A stretch of DNA of 62,000 nucleotides from Gnetum montanum. Taxonomy: Eukaryota > Streptophyta > Gnetopsida > Gnetales > Gnetaceae. Both the position numbers and the translations under genes were made by a program. Below the pieces are notes generated by a model. It was not told the DNA's origin. It made no database searches and saw only the letters and a list, made by a program, of their open reading frames with translations. Shown piece after piece: positions 1-11,453 of this stretch (its first letter is position 1; every line of letters starts with the position of its first letter). The stretch spans positions 78,745 to 140,744 of the forward strand of contig MNCI01005348.1 of NCBI GenBank assembly GCA_015680685.1, in the 5' to 3' direction.

Positions 1-358
1 CACAGTCAACAAAAACACAAAATTTTAGGAAAAAATCAGAATCAAATTGCAGCCATAAACTAGCATATGACGCATAACCTGAAATTTATTATAAGCAAAG
101 CAAGCCCTTATTTTATGTGGTCTACCTTTTGAAGATAACAACCGAGGACTTCAGAGGTCAGTTAATCTTAATTCTTAGTTCAGCAATCTAATTTGCAGCA
201 CTGGTTACATATCCCAATACTGCTCTAGCTTAACTACTTAACCATGTTGAATTACAGCTTTTTGAATTAGATTCAATGCAGTACCACTGGTTTCATAACG
301 TTTTTAGTGCTTAATTTTTTTCTTCCGAAAATTAAATTAAAAATGTTTGAAAGATCAC
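1..358. other. Intron/AT-rich DNA left of reductase exon R1
   Basis: No gene seen. Because R1 lies on the minus strand, this stretch should be the start of its first intron; a GT donor sits just below base 359. Exon 2 is not recognisable here and would lie outside the window. Confidence 0.4.
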
Positions 359-539
359 CAGGGTCTCTGAGAGTGGCGTGAACGGTGAATTCCTTCTGAA
401 GCAAAGTTTTGACAAGAGAAGACCCGATGTAACCGCCTGCNGTCTGAAGCAAAGTTTTGACAAGAGAAGACCCGATATAACCGCCTGCTCCAACCACACA
501 CATCACCTCTTTCTGTTTAGCATCAGGAAGCTCTGCCAT
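359..539 (-). pseudogene. R1: first exon of a DFR/ANR-like NAD(P)H reductase (assembly-damaged)
   Basis: Seen: a minus-strand exon starting at ATG 539 and ending at a GT donor after base 359. It encodes an N-terminal Rossmann motif (VVGAGGYIGSSLVKTLL) followed by FTVHATLRDP, the NADP-binding start of the dihydroflavonol reductase / anthocyanidin reductase / cinnamoyl-CoA reductase family. Exon length and splice phase match exon 1 of R3. A single N at 441 sits between two near-identical 46-base copies (395-440 and 443-488), so the glycine motif appears twice; this is probably a gap-closing error and not a biological duplication. Known for the family: these enzymes reduce ketone or acyl-CoA groups of phenylpropanoids and flavonoids with NADPH in the cytosol. 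Exons 2-6 would lie left of the window, so it cannot be told whether the gene is intact. The substrate cannot be assigned. Confidence 0.72.
395..488. other. Single-N assembly join with duplicated 46-base ends
   Basis: Bases 395-440 and 443-488 are near-identical and flank one N at 441. The pattern (same sequence on both sides of an N) suggests that two contig ends were joined without merging their overlap. Confidence 0.75.
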
Positions 540-569
540 TCTACCTGCTGTAATGAAGCAGTACCTGTT

Positions 570-905
570 AACCTGTATGTGTATTGTGTAATTATATTCT
601 TAATTCCTTTAGACCAGCTAAGATCCAAAGAGTTACTGGAATCCAAAGATTCCATCGGATTGTATAAATTGGTGTACCACTTTGTTGGTATTCTTGAGTT
701 GTTGCAACAATGTTTTTATAAGATAAAAAGAAACCTGTATGTGTATTGTGTAATTATATTCTTAATTCCTTAGACCAGGTAAGATCTGGAATCCAAAGAT
801 TCCATCGGATTGTTTAAATTGGTGTACCAGTTTGTTGGTATTCTTGAGTTGTTGCAACATTGTTTTTATAAGATAAGTTGCAACATTGTTTTTATAAGAT
901 AAAAA
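570..905. repeat. Tandem duplication, unit about 164 bp
   Basis: Two direct copies start at about 570 and 734 with AACCTGTATGTGTATTGTGT and end in TTTTTATAAGATAAAAAG. They differ by scattered substitutions and small deletions. The end of the second copy also repeats a short GTTGCAACATTGTTTTTATA stretch (about 855-900). No coding function is visible. Confidence 0.8.
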
Positions 906-2399
906 GATTGGACAGAAAAGCGTTTTAAAATAAAACATTTTAACAAGGGAGAATACTGAGTACAAGAAGAAGCAGGCAAGGTGAAGATTGGTTGTATAGG
1001 AAAGCTGGTTGGAATTTGGTTCTTGCTTTTGGACTTTGATTTTAGGATTAAAGTATATGAAAGTCCGGAAGCCAATTTGCATGTTTAACCATAAATAACA
1101 AATTGGATAAGGATGATTGCGCAGTGGAGAAAAAGAAAATTCAGCAAGTAGGTAACATCTTTGCAAAGTGGGATGATTTAATGGCATTATTATATAAACT
1201 GGCCATCTCTGGGATGACAAATTTCAAAAGTAGGATCCGTGTCAACATGAACATTGAAATGAAAGTGACTGCACGATCCCTTTTAGAATTCCAATGAAAG
1301 AAATTGGTTCCCATGTTACCCGAAAATGGAATGCTCACCTCATATATCTATGGGTGCAGTGAATTAATCAGGATATTCATCTTTGGATTGAGAGGCTATG
1401 GGTTGTATTCTTACCCCATTGATGTTGTGGCAGTCATGTTCTAACCTTGTGGTAGGCAATCATGTTTAGAAAAACACATCTATTTTGCTATTTAGCCATG
1501 TAATGGAAAATTTCATAAAAATATAATAATGCTTATGTTATATTGTAGTATGGATGGAAGCTCATTTTCCATATTTCTCATATCTTATTTCCTATTTCTC
1601 ATTTTGTATTTCATATTGTGTGTTTTAATTCATGTTGCAATACAAGGTTTGACTCACATTTATAGAAGTTTCCTAAAATGGAAAATTTTAGTTGTAAGGC
1701 TTCCTAGTGTCAAAATTGCCTAAAATAGCAAACTTTGAGTCAACTTGCCTATACATTGAGGTCTCCCCTCATACCTCACAAGAGAAAGACTTTATTTTCT
1801 CATTTTTCATTATGCATCTCAAGTTTTAGAGTTTTTAAAAAGTTCCATGGAAAAGTTTCCTTTTTTTTTTCTTTTTCTTCACAATTCTTACAATTTCTCA
1901 CAAATTTGCTGAAATTTTACAATTCTTTCTCAAATTCTCAACCTCACAATCACAATTTTCAATTTCTTAATCTCTATTAAAGATCTTGCTCATTGCAAGT
2001 TCAATTTTCATCTAAGATTGTCAATTTTATCAAAGTTCTTCCACAAAGCATCAAAGATCAAAAAGAAAAGTATAAATTTTGTTCTCAAATTGATGAAAAT
2101 GATTAAAGCATTATGCTTTGGTGATGTTTTCACATTTAAAGTTACATTTATGTACATATTCACCTTTTACAAATTGCTTATGCATCTTGGAGAATAGATT
2201 TTGTATTTCTTCTAATTCTTTTCACAAATCTAAGTGAAGATTCCTCTTTCTGACATTAAGAGTAATCAAAAGCTTCAAATCTTGAAGAAACATGACATCA
2301 AAATCATTAAATCTCTACATTTCAAATTTTTGAATTTTCATCTATCGCTTTGCATCCATTTTATGATCTGTTGCAATGAGTTGAAACTCATGCGATATT
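906..2399. other. AT-rich intergenic DNA, no gene recognised
   Basis: Only short open frames occur and none resembles a known protein. From about 1860 to 1980 the sequence is rich in T and CTT, a low-complexity patch. I see no terminal repeats. Confidence 0.4.
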
Positions 2400-2530
2400 A
2401 AACTCACAGATGGTGTCAAAACTTCCAATTGTAGTGTCAAAACTTCAAATCATGGTGTCAAGCTTATAGATGACATCAAAACTTCTAATAGTGACGTCAA
2501 AACTTCTACTCATGGTACCAATGCAACATT
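2400..2530. repeat. Degenerate short tandem repeat (GTCAAAACTTC unit)
   Basis: The words GTCAAAACTTC and ATCAAAACTTC recur about every 25 bases, with variable linkers (ATGGTGTCAAG, GTGACGTCAAAACTTC). It is an old minisatellite-like array of about five units. Confidence 0.6.
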
Positions 2531-2939
2531 GTTCAAAGTTGAAAAAATTCAAGCTTCTGCATGCACTCTCCAATAGCTTATAGTGTTTGTTGGATCACAA
2601 GGATTTCCTAAAATATATTGGTACTTAAAAACTTTGATTTAATGTAATAGCCTCTTATATACAAATTTTCATTTTGCATTAGAGGCCAACTATACTTTTT
2701 GTAGACTTTCTTACATAAAATAAATTATTATCATCATAACACTAGGTCAAGAGAGGAACTTTTTCACATGAATTATTATAGGTATGTTTTAGGTAGACTT
2801 TGTAATGGAAAATAAATAATTCTCAATCATAAAGCTGGAGTAGGGAATGAACTCTCTTTCAAAAATTATTATTGGAGAATATACATTATTATTGGTTTTG
2901 GTTTTCTTAAGCATGAATATCAATTTTCAATAAATCAAT
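2531..2939. other. AT-rich DNA, no gene recognised
   Basis: No frame or repeat that I can name. It borders the LINE relic that starts at about 2940. Confidence 0.3.
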
Positions 2940-4560
2940 TCTAGGATTTTATTAAATTTGTTAATTTAACAAAAGAATATGATTTTATTAGTTCTCACAA
3001 AACTATGATTGTATTTACATAAAATTGGCCTCTCTTCAAATTTGATTGCAATAGTTAAAAGATTGTATGAGGAAGTGACTATTAAAATTACAAACAACAA
3101 TTCACAAAAAAAAATTAATTTTAGAACAAAATTGGAGTTAAACAAGGTTGTCCACTTTCTCTAACTCTCCTTGGTATCTTTATTGAAGAAATGTAGGAAT
3201 GGTTATGCAATGACCAAGATTGTCATGCTATCAAAATTGGATTCCAAGCAATAAATCTTCTTTTGTATGTAGATGATGTTACCTTATCTCCTCGACTATG
3301 AAAGATATGCAAAATATTTCAAATTTTAGAAAATTATTGTAGCTTGTCTAGTCTTCAATGTGAATAAAACCAAATTGGTGATTTGTGATACAAGAAATAC
3401 TTATTGTAACTTCCATTTTGAAGGTACCAATGGGTAAATAGTAGATACTTTTAAATATTTGGGTCTTATTTATATCAACAATCATATGTGGGGGAGGTAC
3501 ATCAAAGAAAGAATAGCACAAGGTTTCGAATATTTGCATGTTTTCAAAATCAAGTGTAAGGATTTAAGACTTTGGACCTAGAATGTTGGAAAACAAAATT
3601 TCTAAACTATCATCGATCCTATAGAAGTGCTATTTGGGGATCTAGATATGTGGGGAGGTACATCAAAGAAAGAATAGCACAAGGTTTCAAATATTTGCAT
3701 GTTTTCAAAATCAAGTGTAAGGATTTAAGACTTTGGACCTAGAATGTTGGAAAACAAAATTTCTAAACTATCATCGATCCTATAGAAGTGCTATTTGGGG
3801 ATCTAGCCTTAGTGTTAAACTTTGGAAAGAGATTGAAAGATCATAAAAAATTTTTCTTCTCAATTACTTAAAGGTGAAGATATAAACACCTTACTCAATG
3901 TTATTGTGTGAATGTGATTTATTATTTTTAGAAGTAGAAGACTTGTATCAATTCATTACATATACTCACAGCTTGCATATTTCACGGCAAGACAAATTTT
4001 CTATAGTAATTCTTGAGGATTCATGAAACCATAGTTGGTATTTTCAAGTAATGCAATGGCTAAGAAAATGGAATATCTTTTGGGAGGAAGTGCAGCAAAA
4101 TCCTAAACATGTTCACTAATGAGTTAAGCAAAAGTTTTTAATACAATTATGGTCTATTGTATAAGGTAAGAAACAATTTTATTTACATCATATTAGATCT
4201 AATAAACTAGATGTAGAAGCTTATTATCTCTCAATTGCTTTTCCAATTAAGTATCAAAGTACATTAGCAAGCTTTGTTTAAGTTCATATCATCTTAAAAT
4301 TGGATGTGAAAGATGGAATCAACTCCCTTGAAAAGAATATAGATGTAGGTTATATAGATCAATAGCCCTTGAAGATGAGTTGTATGTGTTCTTTTTTGTG
4401 TTAAAACTACCCATTTAAGACAACATTATAATATTGTAGCAAAAAAACTTATATGATTAATTTGTGTTGTCCTCTTTGATGTTTGGTCAATTTGTAGAGT
4501 TTGTCTTTATTTTTCATAAAAATGTAATATGTGTCTAATAGATTGTATGGTCTTTGAACA
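2940..4560 (+). mobile_element. Decayed LINE (non-LTR retrotransposon) reverse transcriptase relic
   Basis: Seen on the plus strand: VKQGCPLSLTLLGIFIEEM followed by a stop (about 3138-3196), then LLLYVDDVTL (about 3258-3288), which is the RT catalytic box with both aspartates. Further on come VNKTKLVICDTRN and DTFKYLGLIY, the usual C-terminal RT motifs of plant LINEs. Many stops and frameshifts make it non-coding. Outer limits are approximate because no poly(A) tail or target duplication is visible. It carries an internal 160-bp tandem duplication. Known: plant L1-type LINEs encode endonuclease and RT for target-primed integration; only part of the RT remains here. Confidence 0.75.
3485..3805. 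repeat. 160-bp tandem duplication inside the LINE relic
   Basis: A unit beginning ATGTGGGGGAGGTACATC and ending GCTATTTGGGGATCTAG occurs twice in a row (about 3485-3645 and 3646-3805), nearly identical. It is a local duplication after the LINE had decayed, since stops are shared. Confidence 0.85.
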
Positions 4561-5282
4561 TAATAAGTTTTAGTTTCAATTTTATAAAAAAAAATTCTCT
4601 TAACCAAATAATAAATATATATCATAAATATATAACTAAATTACTTAAACAATAAAGTAACTATGTTACTTGCTTATCAATAGTATAACCTTTCATTTTA
4701 TAAAATATCAATGGACACTTAAATTTATAAAGGAGATGACCTACGAAATTATACAAGCAATGGACAATGCACGGACAATGAAATGAAAGAGTTTAACTTA
4801 GAAAGTAGACAGACAAAAGTGGCTTTGGTTTGGGTATTCTTTTCCTTTGCAAATGTAGCCGCAGTCAAATTTGTAAATAAATAAATATTATACATAACCA
4901 TTAATAAATACAAGCTATTGAAAATCACAATGCTATATACATGAACACCAGAGAACTTTAAAAAGTCGTTAAATAAGTATGCTATTACGATAGAAGTCAA
5001 ACACAAATTGAAGCCTATTTCAGAGATCAAGCTAGTACATAGATAAAACACTCACGCCTTAGTCATTCAAACGTCATAGTTGCCATTCAGCTACAACACC
5101 ATTATGGACATAATATATAAAACCAAAGCTGTTTCTCCAAAACAATATAGCAACTTCCAGACACTTTATTCTACCGTTTCTTTTCAAGTTTTCGGTAAGT
5201 TGCAGAGCTTTATTTAGTTTTCTATCACTGCGTGTTAAAGTAGATGCATCAATCTGACGAGGGAGGAATAGCATGAATGATC
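4561..5282. other. AT-rich DNA downstream of reductase exon R2
   Basis: No gene is recognised. On the minus strand this is the 3' flank of the R2 last exon and may hold its old 3' UTR. Confidence 0.35.
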
Positions 5283-5394
5283 TCACACGTGAATAATGAT
5301 GTCGTCTAAGCCATGCTTGAATTGGAAGCCCATGTGAATGAGCTTTTAGGATGACATCTTTATGATTTGGTCACCATCCTCATCTTGCTTTACC
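5283..5394 (-). pseudogene. R2: last exon of a DFR/ANR-like reductase, with stop codon
   Basis: Read on the minus strand after an AG acceptor at 5396-5395, the exon gives VKQDEDGDQIIKMSS, a stop, then KLIHMGFQFKHGL and a second stop. It aligns with the last exon of R4 (VKKEEDGDKIAG ... KLIDMGFEFKHGLHDI), and the acceptor site and intron edge are also alike. The internal stop and the loss of the normal tail show that it is dead. Exons 4 and 5, which lie within about 0.7 kb of the last exon in R4, are not found upstream (5395-6930). It could be the tail of R3, cut off by the insertion of element A, or an independent broken copy. Confidence 0.72.
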
Positions 5395-6931
5395 CTTACA
5401 TACATTAAGATTCCAAAACCCACGTGTTAAAAGGATGATGCATTAAAATAATGAAAAATATTAAATCATCATAATCATGATGCCTTGCGGAAGTTAAATA
5501 TCATAGTTTCAAAGATGATGTTTTTCAGTTGCAGCTTTAAGTGAAGCTTTTTGGGAAAGCTGAAAAGTTAATATGCTTTCTTTCGTATTAATTTTTTTTT
5601 TCTTTTTTCTAGAGTTTCAAACTGAGGAAGTTAGTTGTTTCTGATTAATGCTTTCTTTTGTCTTTAGAGAGAATTCTCCTCTTCTTTTTCTTTTGGTAAA
5701 AAAAAAATATTTTAGTAAGAAGTGAAAATTTGTGATGGAGCTTCTGAACAAGAGCAAGGCTACAGAATATGGAGGTTTTCCAAGATTGGTTGCAATAATG
5801 AAACCTTAAAAGGCATCCCATAAGTATTAGGCTTTTTTTTTTAGATTCTCTCTTGTTTATTGATGTTATGAGGTATTCTGAATTTTTAAAAAGGAATTAT
5901 TACTCATTTTTTTGGGATTAATACCCTTTAGTATTAGGAGGATCAATGAATAAGCCAAGGCCTGACCTTTTTGAATGATTACACTTTAAACTCAAGGTCA
6001 CATCTTCCAACTTGAAATATAAGCATTTTATCATTGTCTCATCTACTAAAAATAACATTACTGTTGATGTCAACCCTCCCATGCTTGCCTGCCGGCCTTG
6101 TTAAAATGAGTTTAACACTGCAAAAATCAGAGGTCTTATAAGCCTATTACCCATATTAATTCTTTATTATAATATTATAGATAACTCCCAAGGAAACACC
6201 TTTAACTGTTGATTTCACAACGAAATAACCCAAGATCTGTCCGCCCAGCGGCATCATTTGAGCATCAAATATACTCTGATTGTACTTAAAATACTGCAAA
6301 TATCAACGGCCCGTCTTTGTACGAGACCTATATCCTAAGCTGTCGATGCTAAAAAAATCTGCACAAATCAATGTCGTTTTAGCAAGCCGTTGGGAATTCT
6401 GAGCCCGTTGTAGCTATGATCATGTCCAATCCTTTCAGTTCGAAGCCCAATATACCACTTACGCGGAGAGCTACCATTTAACAGACATCTACACCTTCTC
6501 CACCCCGAGAATCACCGTGAAATCAACTTTGTGCGATCACCGTCTTCTCACATGAGGAAATCATGTGTTTATCGGTTCAATATGTTTAACATAAATTTCG
6601 TGAGAGAAAATTCTACCAGCATCCATATTCAGAATACAGGAATGATGGAACTTCCGCATCACAAACAAGAAAAAAGAACGGTGTACAAGTTCACAACTTA
6701 ACTAAGTGCATTGACGATAATGAAAGGATTTAGACGACAAGCTGTCCCTTTACTCGGATTCATCAAAATCATAATTCAGAATCCTTTGTTATTACATAGA
6801 GATTATAACGCAACATTGAAATACAAAGGCAATTTGTTTCATTTGCCGGTAATAAAGGTCCTTTTCTGCCAACATTTTATCTCTTCCCACTTTATTCCAG
6901 CGCTGGGAGCCGTCTTCTAAGGCCGTTTAAC
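5395..6931. other. Non-coding DNA between reductase exon R2 and the DRB relic
   Basis: Starts with sequence resembling intron 5 of R4. From about 6060 to 6560 base composition becomes more GC-rich but no protein is recognised. No reductase exon 4 or 5 was found here on the minus strand. Confidence 0.4.
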
Positions 6932-7390
6932 TCATTTCCTCTTTAAGTGACGTATATATGCCACCAAGGCTGCGTTTTTCTCTGCCTGCTTTTTGGTTTT
7001 GGCAGCCTTCCCGGTGAACAGTCGTCCCGCGGCTTGAACCGTGCACGTAAATGCGGGCAGATGCCCTAGTCTCGACGCTGTCGTGGTATACTTTGGTGGT
7101 GGTAGTCCAGCTTTTATCGCCATTTCCTGCAATCAATTCTTCGTTCTTCCCCATACCTGGGATCATCATCGGGGGTTTTCTTTGATTACTGCCTCTAGTG
7201 CCTCCTCCGCAGTAGCCTCTCCTGCTTGCCGTAGTATGCTGTAATATAGCGGGCTTGAGTACATTGTTCCCTCGAAACATACCATTGCCATGAAGCGCGG
7301 ATTGTGGCTTGTACCTTCCCGCTTGTAGTAATACGACAGTAGGTCTATGCAGTGCTTCTGTGCCAACTCTTGCAATTGGTTCTTGAACAT
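6932..7390 (-). pseudogene. Broken double-stranded-RNA-binding protein (DRB family), two dsRBDs
   Basis: Seen on the minus strand: ATG 7390 opens a typical plant DRB first domain (MFKNQLQELAQKHCIDL, then LSYYYKREGTSHNPRF and CFEGTMYSSPLYYSILRQAG, residues 1-74), ending in stops at 7168. The same frame resumes below 7132 with a second domain (LQEMAIKAGLPPPKYTT ... FTGKAAKTKKQAEKNAA) and ends at 6932. Between them lie further in-frame stops; another frame reads IPGMGKNE there, so two frameshifts bracket the linker. Known: plant DRBs bind dsRNA and assist Dicer-like enzymes in small-RNA pathways. No intron separates the domains, so a retrocopy is possible, but no poly(A) tract is evident. The C-terminal extension of some DRBs is absent. 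It lies about 150 bases from the LTR-like region of element A. Confidence 0.8.
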
Positions 7391-7586
7391 GGCTGGTGGT
7401 TTGAATTAAAAGGCGCTAAGGTGAAAGAGTTATTCAATTAGGAGACTACGGAGCACTCATGATGTTCATTCTTTTGAACGCAACATCTCAACAAATACCA
7501 CACAACAACTTTTTTTCTGCCATGCACTGGCCGTTGGTCTCCTGTATATTCCTCGTAAAGCCAGCAGTTGACAACTAAGTCACAAT

Positions 7587-7640
7587 TCAGATCAGGAATT
7601 TTCCTTTTCTTGTCACGATTCAGATCAGGAATTTTCCTTT
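7587..7640. repeat. Short direct duplication in the A 5' LTR
   Basis: The word CAGATCAGGAATTTTCCTTTTC occurs twice, about 32 bases apart; the partner LTR near 29285 has it once. It is therefore a change private to this copy. Confidence 0.75.
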
Positions 7641-8264
7641 TCAATACAATGGTTACGTGCACATGAAGGAGTTCTGGTCCCCTTAAAAATGGGGCCGGTG
7701 CATCCTTCACGGCTGCTGTGATGGCTTCCGTTGCGTGGACCTCTTCCTTTCATCCTGCTAGTGAGGATTGAACGGATCCTAGTCGGAGTTTCTGAAGAGC
7801 AGGGGAAAAAGGAATAAATGTTGTTTTTACCGTTTCTGCAAGGAAGTGCTTTGGTGATGGCTGGGCGAGTGCGTTTGCAGGCTGAATCTGCCGCATCATG
7901 CTCTTTGTCTTTCAGGCCGCCGCTGTGCTGTGGCTTTCTGCGGGGCAGCCTAACTAGCATTACTATGATGGTTTTGGCCTGTCCTAGTGCCAGGGTAGAT
8001 GATCATTTGGTGGCACGGATCCACCTCTTTCTCATGTGTTGCATGGTGGATTGGCCAGGCACTGCTGGGTGATCCTGTGTTGCATCGTATTGGCTCATGT
8101 GCTTAGTTTGCAGGGCGTAGGTTCCGCGTTAGTTCTGATTTTTCATATGGTTTGTTTTGTTTTCTTATTATTATTATCCTCAAACTTATTTGTTCGATCA
8201 GTAAGGTACCTTGTTAACCACTGCGTCTCAGTTCATTCTGAATAGTACGTGTCAATAAAACGTT

Positions 8265-8450
8265 CCGCATTCTTTGTCTTCTTCGGCTGCAGTTTGCTTT
8301 CACCAGGGATTTGTCTTCTTCAGCTGCAGTTTCACCAGGGATTTGTGTGCAGGCTTTGGAAAGGAAGCGCAAGGGCTTTGTCTTCTTCGGCTGCAGTTTG
8401 CTTTCACCAGGGATTTGTGTGCAGGCTTTGGAAAGGAAGCGCAAGGGCCG
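8265..8450. repeat. Tandem repeat in the middle block of the A 5' LTR
   Basis: Phrases TTGTCTTCTTCGGCTGCAG, TTTCACCAGGGATTTGT and GCAGGCTTTGGAAAGGAAG recur two to three times with partial units. They produce look-alike open frames on both strands which I do not take as genes. Confidence 0.8.
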
Positions 8451-9153
8451 GTCGTTGATGCGACAGAAGGGGTGCAAGAGGTGAAGTAGCCGGGGGCTTC
8501 TGGGTTTCAAGGAAAGGGGCAAAGAAGGCCTTTTTTATTGGAATTGGGACGGCAGAACCAGCGAACTTGTTTTGGTCGGAGCATCCAAAACGGGTCCAGA
8601 AGAAAGCGGAGAACAAATCTGCATGCCAGAGGGTGCATGGGCAGACAGGCTTGTACTAAGAGGCCCTCTGTTTTGCTAATCAGATCCTGTGCTCATATTG
8701 AGCTAAGTTTCCTTTCACAACTTTTTTTCTTTTGCCGTTTTGTAGCTGAGAGTACTTATCTGTATTGTGTGTCTGTTTGAAGATTAAAGTTTTCAGCAAG
8801 TCTTTGTATCTAGACCACGTAAGTTCCCATTTAAAAAAAACACACATTTATTTTAAGAAACCATTTGATGAGCAGTCATATCTTTAAGTTTTCTTATTGA
8901 AGAATTAAATAGTTATTTTATTTAAACTGCCCCTATCTAAATTTTCTCAAGTTACAAATTTTGATTATCTCGTTTAGATTCTTTTGCTGATTAATTCACA
9001 TCATCAATTTCTTTTATATGTTTAAAGCACCACGTTGTCCTTCCAACTGAGACTATTCTCAAGTTTCTGTACTTATACGTGAGGCACCCTATGCGATAGG
9101 CTCATAAAACAAGTTTTGTGGGTGTTGTGGCCTAATTTTTTTACATAAACACC

Positions 9154-9174
9154 TTTTTGGCGTTAGAAGAAGGG
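9154..9174 (+). promoter_or_regulatory. Probable primer-binding site of element A
   Basis: TTTTTGGCGTTAGAAGAAGG starts two bases after the LTR end. Element B has TTTTGGCGCTAGAAGGAGGG in the same place on its own strand. Agreement between two elements supports a tRNA primer site; I cannot name the tRNA with confidence. Confidence 0.65.
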
Positions 9175-9921
9175 CTTGTTTTCATTCCTCTATTTTTGTT
9201 TCGGGTTTCTATTTTTAGTGGCCAATTTACAGTTGCTGTGAATTTCTGAAATTTTTTGTTTTATTTTAGTTTCTTTAAATTTACATTACGAAGCCCTTTA
9301 TTTTTATATTTTTGTTTTGGTTTCTGTTTTTGCTTTTAGAAAATTCTGTTTTCTATTACCATAACCCTCATTAGTCCATTTCTATTAGTGATTAACGGTC
9401 ATTTTTTTTTCAGTTTGACTAACCCTCTTTCAATTTTATTTCTTAAACCTTTATCTTTCATGTCTTGTTACAGTTTCATTTGCAGGTTCCAAACTTGCGT
9501 TTCTCATTTTGGCCATCCTTACCTTAGTCTTAACTTCGGTAAGGTGGTTCTCATTAACAACATTATTTTGTTTAAAATTACTTTTCTAAAACTCTCCATT
9601 TTTTGCTATTCTTTTAAATCTTATATATCTCAATTTTCTACTTTTATTGTTCTTCTTTTAAATTTATATATATCAATTTTCAATTTTTTCTTCTATCAAA
9701 ATTTTCCTATTTCTTTTAAATTTTACAATTCTTTTAGTAATTTCTAGTCTTTCCGTCAGCTATATTTTTGGGCTTTTCATTTTATGAGCAAGTTCTCCCA
9801 TAGAGCATCTCAACAAAGCCCATTTAAACCTACCCCTAATCAAGCAACTACACATTACTTCACTTTAACAAAACAAGCTTCACATTTTCCAAGCTCTATA
9901 CCAAAAAGAAATTGAACTAAG
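9175..9921. other. Leader between PBS and gag of element A
   Basis: T-rich untranslated leader with only low-complexity open frames. Nothing else is recognised. Confidence 0.5.
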
Positions 9922-11450
9922 ATGGTAACCAATCCACCCCCAACTCCATTAGTTAGCAACCCCTTTAATTTCACAATTTATCACAATATCCTAAAACCTT
10001 TACAAAACGTTAATTTATTCTTTGATCCTACAACTACCAATAATGATGCCCAATAGCATATAGAATGCTTTGAGACTTTGCTAGGCATCTACAATATTAC
10101 TGAAAATGACATAGATTGTGGAGTTTTTGTGACAACATTTAAAAGTAAGGCCACACAATGGTTTTTAATGCTCCTTGATGCACTTATTAATTCATGGTTA
10201 GATTTTAAAATAAGTTTTTGCTCCAATATGATAAATTCTCTAGTCCTACCTTAGCCTCAAGTAATTTCTCAAATCTAAGAAAACTACCTGGGGAAAACAT
10301 TCACAATTATAACTTAAGATTTCTCTATCAATTAGCCTATGTGCCAAATGAGATGCATCCACAACCTGATGGTATCCTCAATTTTTACCACTCAACCATT
10401 GACCCATTCTTTGCCTATGTCATCAAATTTGATAGCAACATAACAGAATTACAATGAGCAATGGCTAAAGTTATGGAATTAGAGAAAATTACATTAATAA
10501 ATAGCATTCAAACTCTATTTGGGATAATGAATATTAGCAATCCTATATAGCTTAGTCCCTTACCATCTCAAACTTTGCCAATGAATAATGCTATATTTCA
10601 AACCCCTACTACTCTCGAAATGCTTCAACCTACAAATTATTATTTTCAACGTCCAAGCTCTTCTTCATTTTTACGATCCCATATTGGTTTGAATGATGAT
10701 CAATCAAAAGCTTTGATTCAATCCATTATAAAGCCAAGTGGAACATCTAATCTAAATGGGTCTACCAATCAAACAAAACATCAAATGATCCAAATATTAA
10801 ATTCACTACAAAAAATTTCAAATGAAGTAGTTGAACTAAAATGAAATAATAATAAAGTTCCTATACATTGTACACCTATCAATGATGATTATTGTCAACT
10901 GCATACCACTAGATAACATTTTGAGAAAACTTATCCTCAATTTTTAGCATTGTATGACAACAATGCCCAAAATCAACAAAATGAAAAAATTTCCAATTAT
11001 GGTCCTCAACATACCTCACGAAATAGAAAATGAAGAGGTCACCTCATTTGAACAAGTCATGGTAAGTGCTCCTAACCCACATAACACTTGCTACCGTAGG
11101 CTTAATGATATTATGAATTCCATATAATCACAAGCTAGGAATAACTCTTATGCTCCTCCTAACTAAAGAGTTCCTAACCAAAATAATATAAACAGTCAAG
11201 TTGGGTCATCTCAAGCAAATGTTCAACAACAATCAAACTCACCTTCTATACTTAGAAGAACTCCACCTCAACATGAAGCCAAAGAAGAACATAAAGCTTA
11301 TGATCTAGTTGAGGATTTGAATAGGGTTAAATCCAATATCTGAATGTATGATATTTTACACTTTAATGAGATGAAAGATGTGATTCAAAAGCTAGTCTAT
11401 ACATCTAAAACCAATAAACAAAAATCTTCAATAACTAAAAAATAAGTTCA
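9922..11450 (+). pseudogene. Element A gag (decayed)
   Basis: From ATG 9922 the frame runs MVTNPPPTPLV and later FFDPTTTNNDAQ, a stop (caa-tag at about 10053), HIECFETLLGIYNI and KSKATQWFLMLLDALINSW, the typical core of a Ty3/Gypsy capsid. A frame change near 10215 leads to FSSPTLASSNFSNLRKLPGEN and to a region ending LEKITLIN. Further on, AYDLVEDLNRVKSNI matches YDLIEDLKHVKTNIS in the B gag, a conserved segment before protease in both elements. No zinc knuckle was found. Numerous stops make it non-functional. Gag proteins form the cytoplasmic particle in which reverse transcription occurs. Confidence 0.75.
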
Positions 11451-11453
11451 TTT

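Larger units (their letters stand above)
7543..9151 (+). repeat. 5' LTR (or its right two-thirds) of element A
   Basis: Bases 7543-7884 match 29244-29549 and bases 8883-9151 match 34523-34808; the middle blocks do not match each other. The right end (ACATAAACA) is followed after two bases by a PBS-like sequence, which fixes the orientation. The middle block 7885-8882 is GC-richer than its surroundings and holds local tandem repeats; I see no convincing protein in it. Confidence 0.65.

Noticed and set aside
1103-1297. Small open frames in the 1-2 kb region
   Set aside because: Short, overlapping in several frames, and without recognisable motifs.
7186-7190. ATTAC as a target duplication for element A (matches bases after 34808)
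   Set aside because: It lies within the continuous first dsRBD of the DRB relic, so an LTR cannot start there.
8214-8616. Overlapping GC-rich frames on both strands in the A 5' LTR
   Set aside because: They come from local tandem repeats and none resembles a known protein.
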